Shown: piece after piece, positions 1 to 8,037 of the stretch
How positions within the stretch are numbered: position 1 is the first letter of the stretch
Layout of the letters: every line of letters starts with the position of its first letter
From: GCA-2690565 sp002457235
GTDB lineage: Bacteria; Verrucomicrobiota; Verrucomicrobiia; Opitutales; Coraliomargaritaceae
Length of the DNA stretch: 64,000 nt
Assembly: GCA_045565695.1 (NCBI GenBank)
Contig: JBJLEZ010000005.1
Coordinates: 1 to 64,000 of the forward strand
Direction: 5' to 3'
Made by a program: the position numbers and the translations under genes
Notes under the pieces: generated by a model
What the model was told of the DNA's origin: nothing
The model's database searches: none
Seen by the model: the letters and a program-made list of their open reading frames with translations, nothing else

Positions 1-87
1 TCTCAAACTTGGTTAGATGTTACCAACAGGACTGGTCCTCGCACAATAAACACTGAAGTGTTCCAAGCCAATTTTCCGTTTCAGTGA
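1..87 (+). CDS. C-terminal end of an unidentified protein (partial)
   Basis: The first frame is open from the window edge to a TGA at 85-87 and encodes the last 28 residues of a protein that begins upstream. The tail is polar with a Thr/Asn-rich stretch and ends in Phe-Gln. It shows no motif I can assign. Because it ends about 50 bp before the small Cys/His-rich gene, it could be in the same transcription unit. It could also be noise, since 28 open codons at an edge is weak evidence. Confidence 0.4.
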   Translation, partial: SQTWLDVTNRTGPRTINTEVFQANFPFQ

Positions 88-140
88 ATGATTTAAAAAT
101 TTTGTAATTATTCTTTCTTGATTTTTTTAATTATAGTCAT

Positions 141-548
141 TTGGTAATAATTATATTGAATAAACATCATCAATTTTTATTAGCACTATTTTCGATCTGC
201 TTAGTATTTGTACTCGGACTATCGACTATTAATAAAACCATCCATAATGGATTATTTCACTCAGACTTTCTCACTGAGAATAATTCCACTCCTTCTGGTT
301 GTACTGGCCACCATGAAGGTGAATGCGATAAAGGCGAATCAAGCAAACAGACTGAAGAATGCGATTCCCCATCCTGCCCAGTTAATATTTTTACTAATGG
401 TTTATTGGCATTAGATTATGCTCCTGAATCAATTGTTAAATCATCAATTGATCGTGAAATCGTTACAGAGTTTCTAATCTCACATCACAGTGAAGAAGAA
501 AAAAAGAGCCATCTTGTTCGAGGCCCACCTGAAAAAAAGCAGGTTTAA
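141..548 (+). CDS. Small Cys/His-rich membrane-anchored protein next to zinc receptor
   Basis: The product is 135 residues from a TTG at 141; a second TTG at 156 is equally possible and no ATG is available. An N-terminal hydrophobic stretch (about residues 12-30) looks like an uncleaved anchor or signal peptide. The exported part has a GCTGHHEGEC segment, further Cys residues (ECDSPSCP) and a second His patch (SHHSEEEKKSH). It ends with an RGPP motif near the C-terminus. This plan (anchor, metal-ligand-rich loop, RGPP/RAPP tail) resembles DUF2946-like proteins that often sit next to metal TonB receptors; that match is from memory. The gene lies 134 bp upstream of a His-rich TonB-dependent receptor, so a role as periplasmic metal binder or sensor is inferred. 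The exact function is unknown. Confidence 0.7.
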   Translation: MVIIILNKHHQFLLALFSICLVFVLGLSTINKTIHNGLFHSDFLTENNSTPSGCTGHHEGECDKGESSKQTEECDSPSCPVNIFTNGLLALDYAPESIVKSSIDREIVTEFLISHHSEEEKKSHLVRGPPEKKQV

Positions 549-654
549 ACTAATTACCGAGCTTAATAGAAACGATAAGGCAATTGTTTTGCTTTAATCC
601 TATAAGCTTTTTTGAGGCTTACTGACCTTTGCCTCCATCACTCACAAATTAGAC

Positions 655-681
655 GGCAAAATCTGTATCCTAGATTTTGCC
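655..681 (+). promoter_or_regulatory. Perfect hairpin abutting the start of the TonB receptor gene
   Basis: A 10-bp perfect inverted repeat (GGCAAAATCT / AGATTTTGCC) with a 7-nt loop ends one base before the ATG at 683. In mRNA it would form a stable stem next to the initiation site. It is not followed by a T-run after the stem, so it is not a classic intrinsic terminator. It could limit translation or be a binding site for a regulator such as a Fur-family metal repressor. The pairing is seen directly; the role is inferred. Confidence 0.5.
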
Positions 682-682
682 C

Positions 683-3103
683 ATGACTCGAACAAATAAA
701 ACTATGAAATTTAAAGACTTTTTAATTATAGGCTTGTTACCTATGGCAATAAATTTTGCTCATGGAGAAAGCTTACCCACTTACACTTTAGAGGATTTTA
801 TTATAACTTCCTCTCCACTATCATTAACTGGCACAGAAATAACTCAATCAGCTACGGTGATTGATGATGAAAAACTTGCCGATGTTAATGCTGATACTAT
901 AGCCGCTACGCTGTCGCTTCAGCCAGGTATTTCTCAAACTTACTATGGCCCGAACGCTAATCGTCCAATTATTCGGGGATTAGACGGATTCAGGGTAAGT
1001 GTTCTTGAAAATGGGCTTAACGCATTTGATTTATCAGCAACTTCCAATGATCATGCTGTTGGTATCAACCCATTACTTATTGATAGAATAGAGGTCCTTA
1101 GGGGCTCATCTACTTTAGTCCATGGCTCTCATTCCATTGGAGGTGTTATTAATGTTTTCGATAATTCAATTCCTAGTCTTTGGAAAAACACTGATTTAAC
1201 CAACGAATTCAAAATTCGATTTTCTAGCGTTAATGATGGTAAAAATTTCGGTGGGATTGTATTCGAACAAATTGGCGATATAGTATTTCAAATCAATGGC
1301 TCAAAAGTAAACACAAGCGATTATGAAGCACCTGCCTTCGAATTGCATCATGATGAACATGCCCATGAAGTACAATATGCCGTATTAGAAGCAGAAGACG
1401 ATGGAAGTCTTCATCTACATGTCGAAGAATTAGAAGAAGACCATGCCGAAGCTAACACAACACATAACGACGAAGAATTTTTTGAAACCGTAGAGAATAC
1501 CCATTCAGAAACAAGGACATTTGGATTTGGCGGATCAATTAGTAATAGCAGAGGCTACAATGGCTTGAGCTATTCGAATTACACTACCTCTTATGGAGCT
1601 CCAAACCATGAAAGCTCTATATTTGATATCAAAAGAGAAAAAACGGCATTTGAAAGTTTTCGTGAATTAGATTCCGGATATTTCGACAATGTGGAATTTA
1701 GCCTAGTTTATGGAGATTATTCTCATGTTGAGGATGGGGGTCATGAGGAAGGTGATTCTGTTGTACTATACGAATATCACGAAGATGAAGGAGAATTTGA
1801 AGAAGCTGAAGATCATGGCCATGAAGATCATCATGCAAAATTCATCAAAAAAGGCATAGACAGTAAATTAGTATTTACTAAACAAACAGACAATAATAGC
1901 TCAGCATTAAGCCTATGCTTTTCTGACATTGATATGAAAATAGACGGCGAAGAAAGCTATTTAGCGGCTATGAATCATTATGCTAGTCAAAATGCTCATA
2001 ATGAAAGTTTAGGAACATTAATTGAAAGCGTTAATCCGAGTATCAGTAATGATTCAGCCAAAGCCTATGGAATTGGATTTTTGCATAAAACTCAAGTTTC
2101 GGAAGAATTATCCATAAATGGTGGCGTAAGATACGAGTTCTTATCTCGCAATTATGATGCTACCGAAAGAGAAGCTGATCCCCACGCTCACGGAGCTAGT
2201 TCAGATTCTGAAGAAGCAAATATTGATAGAGACGATAACTCCATAAATGCATCAATTGGTTTTGTACTTAAAAAATCAGAGTCACTCTCCTTTAGTGGAA
2301 ACCTTCATTACTCAGAAAGAATTCCGGAGACATCTGAACTCTTCAGTTCTGGCGCACACCACGCTACAGAGAGTTTTGAGATCGGTAATAAGGATTTAGA
2401 AAATGAGGAATCCATCGGAGTGGAATTTGCAATCACGAATGATCAAGGTGCTTTTAAGCAAAAATTATCCTTATTTTATAATGATTATGAAAACTTCATC
2501 TTCCAGTCAGATACAGGATTTAAAACTGGAACGAATCAATGGATAAAAGCAGAGGATGATCCTCTTGTTTCAGAAGAACCATTTGATGAATTAGTTGAAA
2601 ATAATGTGGTGCAAATAGATGGTGATTATTATATAAAACCTGAGTACGAATCCTTGGATATTAGACAATATAAAGGAGTAAAAGCGAATATCTATGGCTT
2701 AGAATACGAATTTGCTTATCAGCTAACACCAAATTCTAGCATTAAAGGATTTGCTGATTCAATTACCGGAAAAAATGAAACTGACAATATTGCATTGCCA
2801 CGAATTCCACCTTACAGAATTGGGATCGGGTATTATGCAAATATTGATGATTATCGTTTTAATATTAATGCAGTTAGACATGGTCAGCAAGATAACTTGG
2901 CTAACGGCGAAGAAGTCACTGATTCGTATACCTTGATAAATGCTCGTTTAGGTTTCTCGCCAAGTGGTGATGGAAATTCTGAGCTTTATATTAAAGTTAA
3001 TAATTTAAGTGACGAACTCGCCTACGTACATACTTCATTCTTAAAAGAAAGTGCACCACTTCCCGGAAGAAGTTTTGAGATTGGTTATAATTTAACCTTC
3101 TAA
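683..3103 (+). CDS. ZnuD-like TonB-dependent outer-membrane receptor, probable zinc importer
   Basis: This is an outer-membrane TonB-gated receptor of about 806 residues. ATG at 683 is used; ATG at 704 gives a cleaner signal peptide (MKFKDFLIIGLL...) and is a fair alternative. The signal peptide ends near NFAHG. A plug domain follows (about residues 45-165) with the family hallmarks IIRGLDGFRV, NDHAVGINPLLIDRIEVLRG and GGVINV. The barrel ends in Phe (GYNLTF), the usual OMP C-terminal signature. Three extracellular-type segments are crowded with His, Asp and Glu (about residues 222-285, 351-390 and 503-515, for example EDHGHEDHHAKF). Such inserts and the NDHAVGI plug are typical of the zinc receptor ZnuD, so zinc is the likely substrate, with copper or another divalent metal as alternatives. 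The energy would come from the exbB-exbD-tonB genes at 13.8-15.6 kb or another set. A strong terminator follows. Confidence 0.88.
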   Translation: MTRTNKTMKFKDFLIIGLLPMAINFAHGESLPTYTLEDFIITSSPLSLTGTEITQSATVIDDEKLADVNADTIAATLSLQPGISQTYYGPNANRPIIRGLDGFRVSVLENGLNAFDLSATSNDHAVGINPLLIDRIEVLRGSSTLVHGSHSIGGVINVFDNSIPSLWKNTDLTNEFKIRFSSVNDGKNFGGIVFEQIGDIVFQINGSKVNTSDYEAPAFELHHDEHAHEVQYAVLEAEDDGSLHLHVEELEEDHAEANTTHNDEEFFETVENTHSETRTFGFGGSISNSRGYNGLSYSNYTTSYGAPNHESSIFDIKREKTAFESFRELDSGYFDNVEFSLVYGDYSHVEDGGHEEGDSVVLYEYHEDEGEFEEAEDHGHEDHHAKFIKKGIDSKLVFTKQTDNNSSALSLCFSDIDMKIDGEESYLAAMNHYASQNAHNESLGTLIESVNPSISNDSAKAYGIGFLHKTQVSEELSINGGVRYEFLSRNYDATEREADPHAHGASSDSEEANIDRDDNSINASIGFVLKKSESLSFSGNLHYSERIPETSELFSSGAHHATESFEIGNKDLENEESIGVEFAITNDQGAFKQKLSLFYNDYENFIFQSDTGFKTGTNQWIKAEDDPLVSEEPFDELVENNVVQIDGDYYIKPEYESLDIRQYKGVKANIYGLEYEFAYQLTPNSSIKGFADSITGKNETDNIALPRIPPYRIGIGYYANIDDYRFNINAVRHGQQDNLANGEEVTDSYTLINARLGFSPSGDGNSELYIKVNNLSDELAYVHTSFLKESAPLPGRSFEIGYNLTF

Positions 3104-3124
3104 ATTCTAAAATTTTATACCGAG

Positions 3125-3154
3125 GGCCAAGTTCACATGAACTTGGCCTTTTTT
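3125..3154 (+). terminator. Intrinsic terminator after the TonB receptor gene
   Basis: An 11-bp perfect stem (GGCCAAGTTCA / TGAACTTGGCC) with a 2-nt loop is followed by six T residues, 22 bp after the receptor stop codon. Confidence 0.9.
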
Positions 3155-3209
3155 GTATAAAAACTTTACAAAAATTTAGAATCAATTTAATGTATTAATA
3201 TACCCCCTA

Positions 3210-3827
3210 ATGAAGTTCTCATTTTTACTTTTATTACTAGTTATATCTATCAGAGTTTACGCGCTTAATGTTTATCCTGTAAGCGTTAACTCTTTAGCTA
3301 GTTCTATTGCGTTCAAAGGTGTTGAAAGTATAAATTTGCCAAATGATGGAGAGCTTATCAGCAATTACTATTTTACTCCTGATGATATTTTTGATGGTGG
3401 TACAACATATAAGCGCATTCACCACATCAATCCGAATTTACCAAACTGGAATCCTAACAATTTTTGGCCTTACAATAGCACTAATCATACATTCACCTTA
3501 GATGTCATTGAAGTGAGCGCAGGTGCGAAATGGAGACAAATATATTCTCTAGAAAATGGATCTCTTCATCATCATGGATGGAACAATTTAAATACCGGCG
3601 TAAATTCTATAAGCATAACCCCAGAGGGCGATTATGACCGGTCGGTAATCGGCTTTGAAACGGATGGCTCTTTCAAATTTAGAAAATTCTCACACTCATT
3701 TGGCTCACAAACTTGGGGTTATGAAGAAATCCTGGTTTCAGTTCCAGAACCATCAACTTATGCTATAATACTAGGAGTGATTGCGCTAAGTTCTACTTTC
3801 AGAAGAAGAAATCCGGCTTACTCTTAA
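3210..3827 (+). CDS. Secreted PEP-CTERM sorting-signal protein of unknown function
   Basis: The 205-residue product has an N-terminal signal peptide (MKFSFLLLLLVISIRVYA) and a classic C-terminal PEP-CTERM signal: VPEPSTYA, a hydrophobic segment (IILGVIALSS) and a basic end (FRRRN). Proteins of this kind are recognised by an exosortase/EpsH system and placed in the envelope or exopolysaccharide matrix, which is established for the family. The middle is rich in Asn, His and aromatic residues (for example HHHGWNNL) and has no catalytic motif I recognise. No exosortase gene lies in this window. The gene stands alone between a terminator and tRNA-His. Confidence 0.8.
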   Translation: MKFSFLLLLLVISIRVYALNVYPVSVNSLASSIAFKGVESINLPNDGELISNYYFTPDDIFDGGTTYKRIHHINPNLPNWNPNNFWPYNSTNHTFTLDVIEVSAGAKWRQIYSLENGSLHHHGWNNLNTGVNSISITPEGDYDRSVIGFETDGSFKFRKFSHSFGSQTWGYEEILVSVPEPSTYAIILGVIALSSTFRRRNPAYS

Positions 3828-3845
3828 TTCGCTAAAGTAAGAAAA

Positions 3846-3922
3846 TGGGGTGGAAGACGGGACTCGAACCCGCGGCCCTCGGTACCACAAACCGATGCTC
3901 TAACCAACTGAGCTACATCCAC
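3846..3922 (-). tRNA. tRNA-His (anticodon GTG)
   Basis: On the minus strand a full cloverleaf can be drawn. The D arm is AGCTCAGTTGGTTAGAGC, the anticodon stem TCGGT/ACCGA encloses a TTGTGGT loop with anticodon GTG, and the T arm GGTTCGAGTCC is standard. The base before the acceptor stem (3923) is G on the tRNA strand and faces C73, the G-1:C73 pair that identifies tRNA-His. CCA is encoded. The acceptor stem has one T-T mismatch at the sixth pair. Confidence 0.96.
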
Positions 3923-4010
3923 CATAAGTTAGAATAATAGGACTAAAAAGCTAATTTGTAATTGTCAACGTAAAGCGAAGTCTGTCTGATTTACGAAAAA
4001 TTATACGGTT

Positions 4011-4673
4011 ATGTTTAAGACAATACTTTTCGACCTAGACGGAACGCTAATTGACCAATTCAGTGCGATACACAAGTCAGTCAATCATCTACAAAAGCAA
4101 CTTGGGCTCGAAGAAAGCTCATTTATTAAAGTAAAAAAAGCCGTCGGTGGCTCCGTTCGCCTTACTTTAAAACGCCTTTTTAATGATGGAGAATTGGAGA
4201 CCTTACTTCCTTTATTCAAAGAACATTTTGAAACGATTATGATGGACGAAGTGTTTATCCTTCCTGGAGTTGTTAAATTCTTAGAAGCCTTGAAAGCTGA
4301 CCATATTCAATTGGCAGTATTCACAAACAAAATTGGCTCACATGCACGAAGCACGCTTAAACACCTTAACATTGATCACTACTTCGATTGTACATTAGGA
4401 GCAGAAGACACACCCTACCGAAAGCCTAGCCCTCAATTTACTGAACATATTTTAAAATCATTAAATGCAGATATTTCAGAAACCTGCTTGATTGGCGATT
4501 CCCCTTTCGATTGGGAAACTGGAGTTTCTGTGAGTATGCCAGTCTATTTAGTAGCCACAGGGACTCATTCAGTTTCAGATTTAAAACGAGATACCAAGTC
4601 TGATTTTATCTACAGTGATATTTATGCTTTAGCGGAAAGTCTTTTTAATTATAAATTATCAAACAATGAATAA
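4011..4673 (+). CDS. HAD-superfamily phosphatase, phosphoglycolate phosphatase-like (copy 1)
   Basis: The product is a 220-residue cytoplasmic HAD hydrolase. Motif I is FDLDGTLID near the N-terminus (nucleophile Asp 8 and acid/base Asp 10). Motif II is the Thr of FTNK, motif III the Lys of YRKPSP, and motif IV IGDSPFDWETG. A helical cap between motifs I and II marks subfamily I (Gph/PGP-type). The substrate cannot be read from sequence; phosphoglycolate or another small phosphate ester is the family default. It overlaps the next gene by 8 bp, and that gene encodes a clear paralogue, so this is a tandem duplication in one operon. Confidence 0.85.
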   Translation: MFKTILFDLDGTLIDQFSAIHKSVNHLQKQLGLEESSFIKVKKAVGGSVRLTLKRLFNDGELETLLPLFKEHFETIMMDEVFILPGVVKFLEALKADHIQLAVFTNKIGSHARSTLKHLNIDHYFDCTLGAEDTPYRKPSPQFTEHILKSLNADISETCLIGDSPFDWETGVSVSMPVYLVATGTHSVSDLKRDTKSDFIYSDIYALAESLFNYKLSNNE

Positions 4674-5319
4674 AGCATCACTACCTGATTTAGTCTTATG
4701 GGATATGGACGGTACTTTGATCGATCAAACGGATTCGATTATTCGTTGCTATCATGAAGTGATACAATCTTTCGGTCACTCCAAACCAACTCCCCTCGAG
4801 ATCAAAAGAAGCTTAGGAGGCCCTCTCACTCATACTCTCTCCTTATTTTTGCCAGAAGATTCAATCGAGGAAGCTCGTATATTGTTTAAAGAAACTTTTC
4901 CTAAGTATATGTTTGAAGGAATGATTGTTTTAGAAGGTGCTTTAGAGTTAATCGAGCAATTAAACATTCAAGGTGTCCCCCAAGCTATCATAACAAACAA
5001 ACAAGGTATGAATGCCCGAGCTGTTTCAAAAAGATGTGGATTTGATCGCTATATTAAAGTGTGTATTGGAAACGGAGACAATCGGTACGAAAAACCTCAG
5101 TTAGAATTCACCGAATCAATCGTTCAAGCAATGGGCGGTGAGTATAACAATATTGTTCTAATCGGCGACTCTCCGACTGATGTTAAGACGGCCATAAATT
5201 ATAAAGCGAAATGTTATGCGGTCGCGACTGGCTCTCATACTAAAGATGAACTAATTGAAGCTGGGGCTAACAAAGCTTTTAATAATTTAAATGAAATAAT
5301 TCAGCTATGGGAGCTCTGA
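4666..5319 (+). CDS. HAD-superfamily phosphatase, phosphoglycolate phosphatase-like (copy 2)
   Basis: The 217-residue HAD hydrolase is paralogous to its upstream neighbour. Motif I is LWDMDGTLID, motif II ITNKQG, motif III YEKPQLEF and motif IV IGDSPTDVKTA. The same cap position is seen in both, as is a shared GGxxxxTL segment (near residue 50). The start codon overlaps the end of copy 1, so translation is probably coupled. The two copies differ around motif III and in the cap, which may mean different substrates. The 3' end overlaps the end of the convergent gene on the other strand by 15 bp. Confidence 0.85.
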   Translation: MNKASLPDLVLWDMDGTLIDQTDSIIRCYHEVIQSFGHSKPTPLEIKRSLGGPLTHTLSLFLPEDSIEEARILFKETFPKYMFEGMIVLEGALELIEQLNIQGVPQAIITNKQGMNARAVSKRCGFDRYIKVCIGNGDNRYEKPQLEFTESIVQAMGGEYNNIVLIGDSPTDVKTAINYKAKCYAVATGSHTKDELIEAGANKAFNNLNEIIQLWEL

Positions 5320-6465
5320 TTGTAGTTGTTTACTTATCTCGAGACTCACTGTATTAGACTGATCTAATTCGGCTAAAAAATCCGAATAATAATAAAGTAA
5401 TTCCCACTCTTCGACTCCATCTAGTATTTTTTGATAAGTCAGCGCTAAAGACTGAGCAGCATTATAATATAGAGGATTTATCTGATTGAGCGCTAAAGAT
5501 ATAAGCTGTATTCTTGCTTTGATAAATTGAACTACTTTAGGGTCTTCGCGATTCATCCAAAGTAGGTGCAAACTGTTATGTTTTGATTCAATTGATTCAA
5601 TTTCTATTGATGAAAAATCACCGATGGCTTCCAACCAATTTTTTGAATCTGTAAGACTTTCAAAATTAGCTACAGTGTTGTTTGACTGAGTGCTGAGAAA
5701 AACAAGGAAAGTTTCTTGTAATGATTCAATAGAATCCAAACGAAAAGAATGACAGATATCCGGTAATACATCTTTACCGACTAAAGCATACTTCAAGATT
5801 TTCAATCGGTCTTTCCGTGAAATTTGATTGCTTAGAATGAAACGATAAAGAGCAAAAGACTGAGCCTGAGTTGGAGCACTAAAATGAGAAAACTTTGCAT
5901 TGAAGACATCAGGTTTAAATCCTTCAAGAATTGCCTGCTGGTAAAGTAAGCGAATGACATTCGGCCTTAATGATATATAAATCTGCTGTGATAATCCCTT
6001 AAGTATCCATGCTTTTGAGGGATATTTTTCAAAGAATAGCTCTCCATAAGTTGCATAGCCAAAAGACTGTATAAAAGAAACTGCCAAAGATTCGATCAGA
6101 GTAGGCAAGCTCAGGGATTCATCCCAAGAGATACTGAGCGTAACAAATCCTAGATCTGAAATACTAAGCTTATAATAGCCACTATCTTCAGAGAAAGCCT
6201 CTTTGTTTAATAACTGCACCAAAATTTTACGCGATGGAGAATAATCTTCTTCAGAAAAATCATTCAATATGGATTCAGCCACATAGTAACTTAATTTATT
6301 AACGAATTGTGTGGATTGAATATCCGTCCCAGCGATTTCGAAAAAAGAATTTTCGCTCACTTTTAGCTCAGCTGACTGAGAAAATAAAAATTGTGAAACA
6401 CTAAGCAAAAAACCTAGAGATATCGCCTTTCTAAGAAAGTAACAATGCGAAGCGCTTAGAGTCAT
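5305..6465 (-). CDS. Secreted protein of unknown function
   Basis: I do not recognise this protein. From the ATG at 6465 it is 386 residues; a GTG at 6492 would add nine residues but overlap the upstream gene. The N-terminus is a signal peptide (basic FLRKA, then SLGFLLSVSQFLF, then SQSAEL). The rest is predicted mainly helical with a segment reading SKAWILKGLSQQI. That segment recalls the region after the zinc site in some gluzincin-like proteins, but there is no HExxH, so no protease activity is claimed. It starts 11 bp after the DUF4013-like gene and is surely co-transcribed with it, so the two may act together at the envelope. Confidence 0.6.
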   Translation of the reverse strand: MTLSASHCYFLRKAISLGFLLSVSQFLFSQSAELKVSENSFFEIAGTDIQSTQFVNKLSYYVAESILNDFSEEDYSPSRKILVQLLNKEAFSEDSGYYKLSISDLGFVTLSISWDESLSLPTLIESLAVSFIQSFGYATYGELFFEKYPSKAWILKGLSQQIYISLRPNVIRLLYQQAILEGFKPDVFNAKFSHFSAPTQAQSFALYRFILSNQISRKDRLKILKYALVGKDVLPDICHSFRLDSIESLQETFLVFLSTQSNNTVANFESLTDSKNWLEAIGDFSSIEIESIESKHNSLHLLWMNREDPKVVQFIKARIQLISLALNQINPLYYNAAQSLALTYQKILDGVEEWELLYYYSDFLAELDQSNTVSLEISKQLQSELP

Positions 6466-6475
6466 TAGGCTATGA

Positions 6476-7075
6476 TCAACCTGCTCTTCCACCCTTGATA
6501 TCCAACCCGTAAAAATAATAAGTTGATTGAATTAGAGCGACCAAAAGAACAGAAAAAATAGAAAATCCATACAATGGAGAAAGTAAGAAAGCTAAGCCGT
6601 AACATAAAACCAATGCTAGGAAATTCGATTTAAAAAATGCCACGGCCATTCTAAATATTAAGGTAAAGTTGAGTAGCTCATAAAAGTTCTGATTTCTTTG
6701 ATATCGATAAAAAGCAGAACACAACAATGAAAGAACGGCTATTTTCCAAAAACCTAAAAAGATATTTACAGAAGTATAGGCTAAATCTGGGATCAATAGT
6801 TTTATAATAATTAAACCAAGTGTAATGGGCAAAAATCCGTATACTAATAGAACGATGGTTAAACGAATCCCATCAATAAACAAACGACTGGGCTCTTCCC
6901 ATTCGGGCAATTCTAGTGTGCCATTGACACGAAGAATCTTTGTCATTCGATAAATATAACCAAAAGCGAAAAAATGAACTATAGGAACAAAGCAAAGTAA
7001 GCTTCCTACTAAAAAAGTTAAAAAGAAACGAGGGTTTTGAATTAATCGAGTTAATAAGTTTTCAAAATTAGACAT
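6476..7075 (-). CDS. DUF4013-like integral membrane protein
   Basis: The 199-residue protein has about four or five membrane segments. The N-terminal block reads NPRFFLTFLVGSLLCFVPIV..FAFGYIYR, followed by LELPEWEEPSRLFIDGI. This small-helix, GYIYR, LPEW, FxDGxR order is the hallmark I associate with DUF4013 membrane proteins, whose function is not known. It is the first gene of a leftward two-gene unit with the secreted protein downstream. The region between it and ispA (7076-7145) must hold promoters for both directions. Confidence 0.7.
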   Translation of the reverse strand: MSNFENLLTRLIQNPRFFLTFLVGSLLCFVPIVHFFAFGYIYRMTKILRVNGTLELPEWEEPSRLFIDGIRLTIVLLVYGFLPITLGLIIIKLLIPDLAYTSVNIFLGFWKIAVLSLLCSAFYRYQRNQNFYELLNFTLIFRMAVAFFKSNFLALVLCYGLAFLLSPLYGFSIFSVLLVALIQSTYYFYGLDIKGGRAG

Positions 7076-7145
7076 AAAGCGAAAAGAATAATGTATTAAT
7101 GAATTGAAGAATTAACGATTTAGTAGATGCTAAGTAATAATCAGT

Positions 7146-8031
7146 ATGAACATCAAACTAGAAAAAATCAATTCAACAATTAAAAGAATCCCTTAATGCG
7201 AGTATCGAACAATTGTTGCCTCTTTCTAATGCACGTCCGGGTCAATTACATTCAGCTATGCGCTATTCCCTATGTGATGGCGGAAAACGTGTTCGCGGAA
7301 TTTTACTGCTCTTGTGTTCAAAGGTTTTTCAAGCCTCTGAGGACCCTCTACCCGCATCTGTGGCCATTGAATGTATTCATGCCTATTCATTAATCCACGA
7401 TGATTTACCAGCCATTGACGATAGTGATACCAGACGCAATAAACCATCCAATCATATTGCGTTCAATGAAGCTACCGCGATTTTAGCTGGCGATGCATTA
7501 TTGACAGAAGCCTTTAAGATACTTTCTGATCACTACAAAGAATCACCAGAGTTAGGTATGCAATTAATACAGGAATTAGCAACCGCATCCAGTAGCCTTG
7601 GCATGATTGGCGGACAAATGGAAGACATTGAAAATGAAGGGCGACCAGTAGACGCTAGTACCCTAGAATTCATCCACGAAAATAAGACCGCAAAGCTTAT
7701 ACAAGCTGCGATTTGCATGGGCTTTGCTTTCTCCAAAGAAAGCAAATATCAATCTGCTGAGATTCGCCAACTTGGCTATCACCTAGGTATGTCTTTTCAA
7801 TATATTGATGATCTTCTCGATGTACAAGCAGATGCAAAAACATTAGGTAAGCCAACTGGCTCGGACTCAGATTCTGATAAACTTACCTCCGTGAAAGTTT
7901 ACGGCATTGAGGGAACACAACAAAAGATCAGTGAACACACCGTAAAAGCTGAAAACTTGCTTGAGCAAATAGAGGGAGATACGACAACACTCTTGCACTA
8001 CATTCAATTTTTACAAAATCGAGTGCATTAA
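7146..8031 (+). CDS. ispA: Polyprenyl (farnesyl/geranylgeranyl) diphosphate synthase, with a one-base frameshift near the start
   Basis: The enzyme condenses isopentenyl diphosphate with allylic diphosphates to make C15/C20 prenyl chains for quinones and bactoprenol. The signature motifs are present: RYSLCDGGKRVRG, first Asp-rich motif DDLPAIDDSDTRR, GDALLTEAF, and second Asp-rich motif DDLLD. The frame holding these is open only from 7162 and its first usable start is TTG at 7213, which would remove the conserved N-terminus. The ATG at 7146 lies in another frame. Deleting one A from the A-run 7162-7167 joins them into MNIKLEKSIQQLKESLNASI... and gives 294 residues, the normal family length. 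So the full gene is intact apart from one extra A, either an assembly error or a slippage site. It ends 6 bp from the convergent asd gene. Confidence 0.85.
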
Positions 8032-8037
8032 TTGAGT

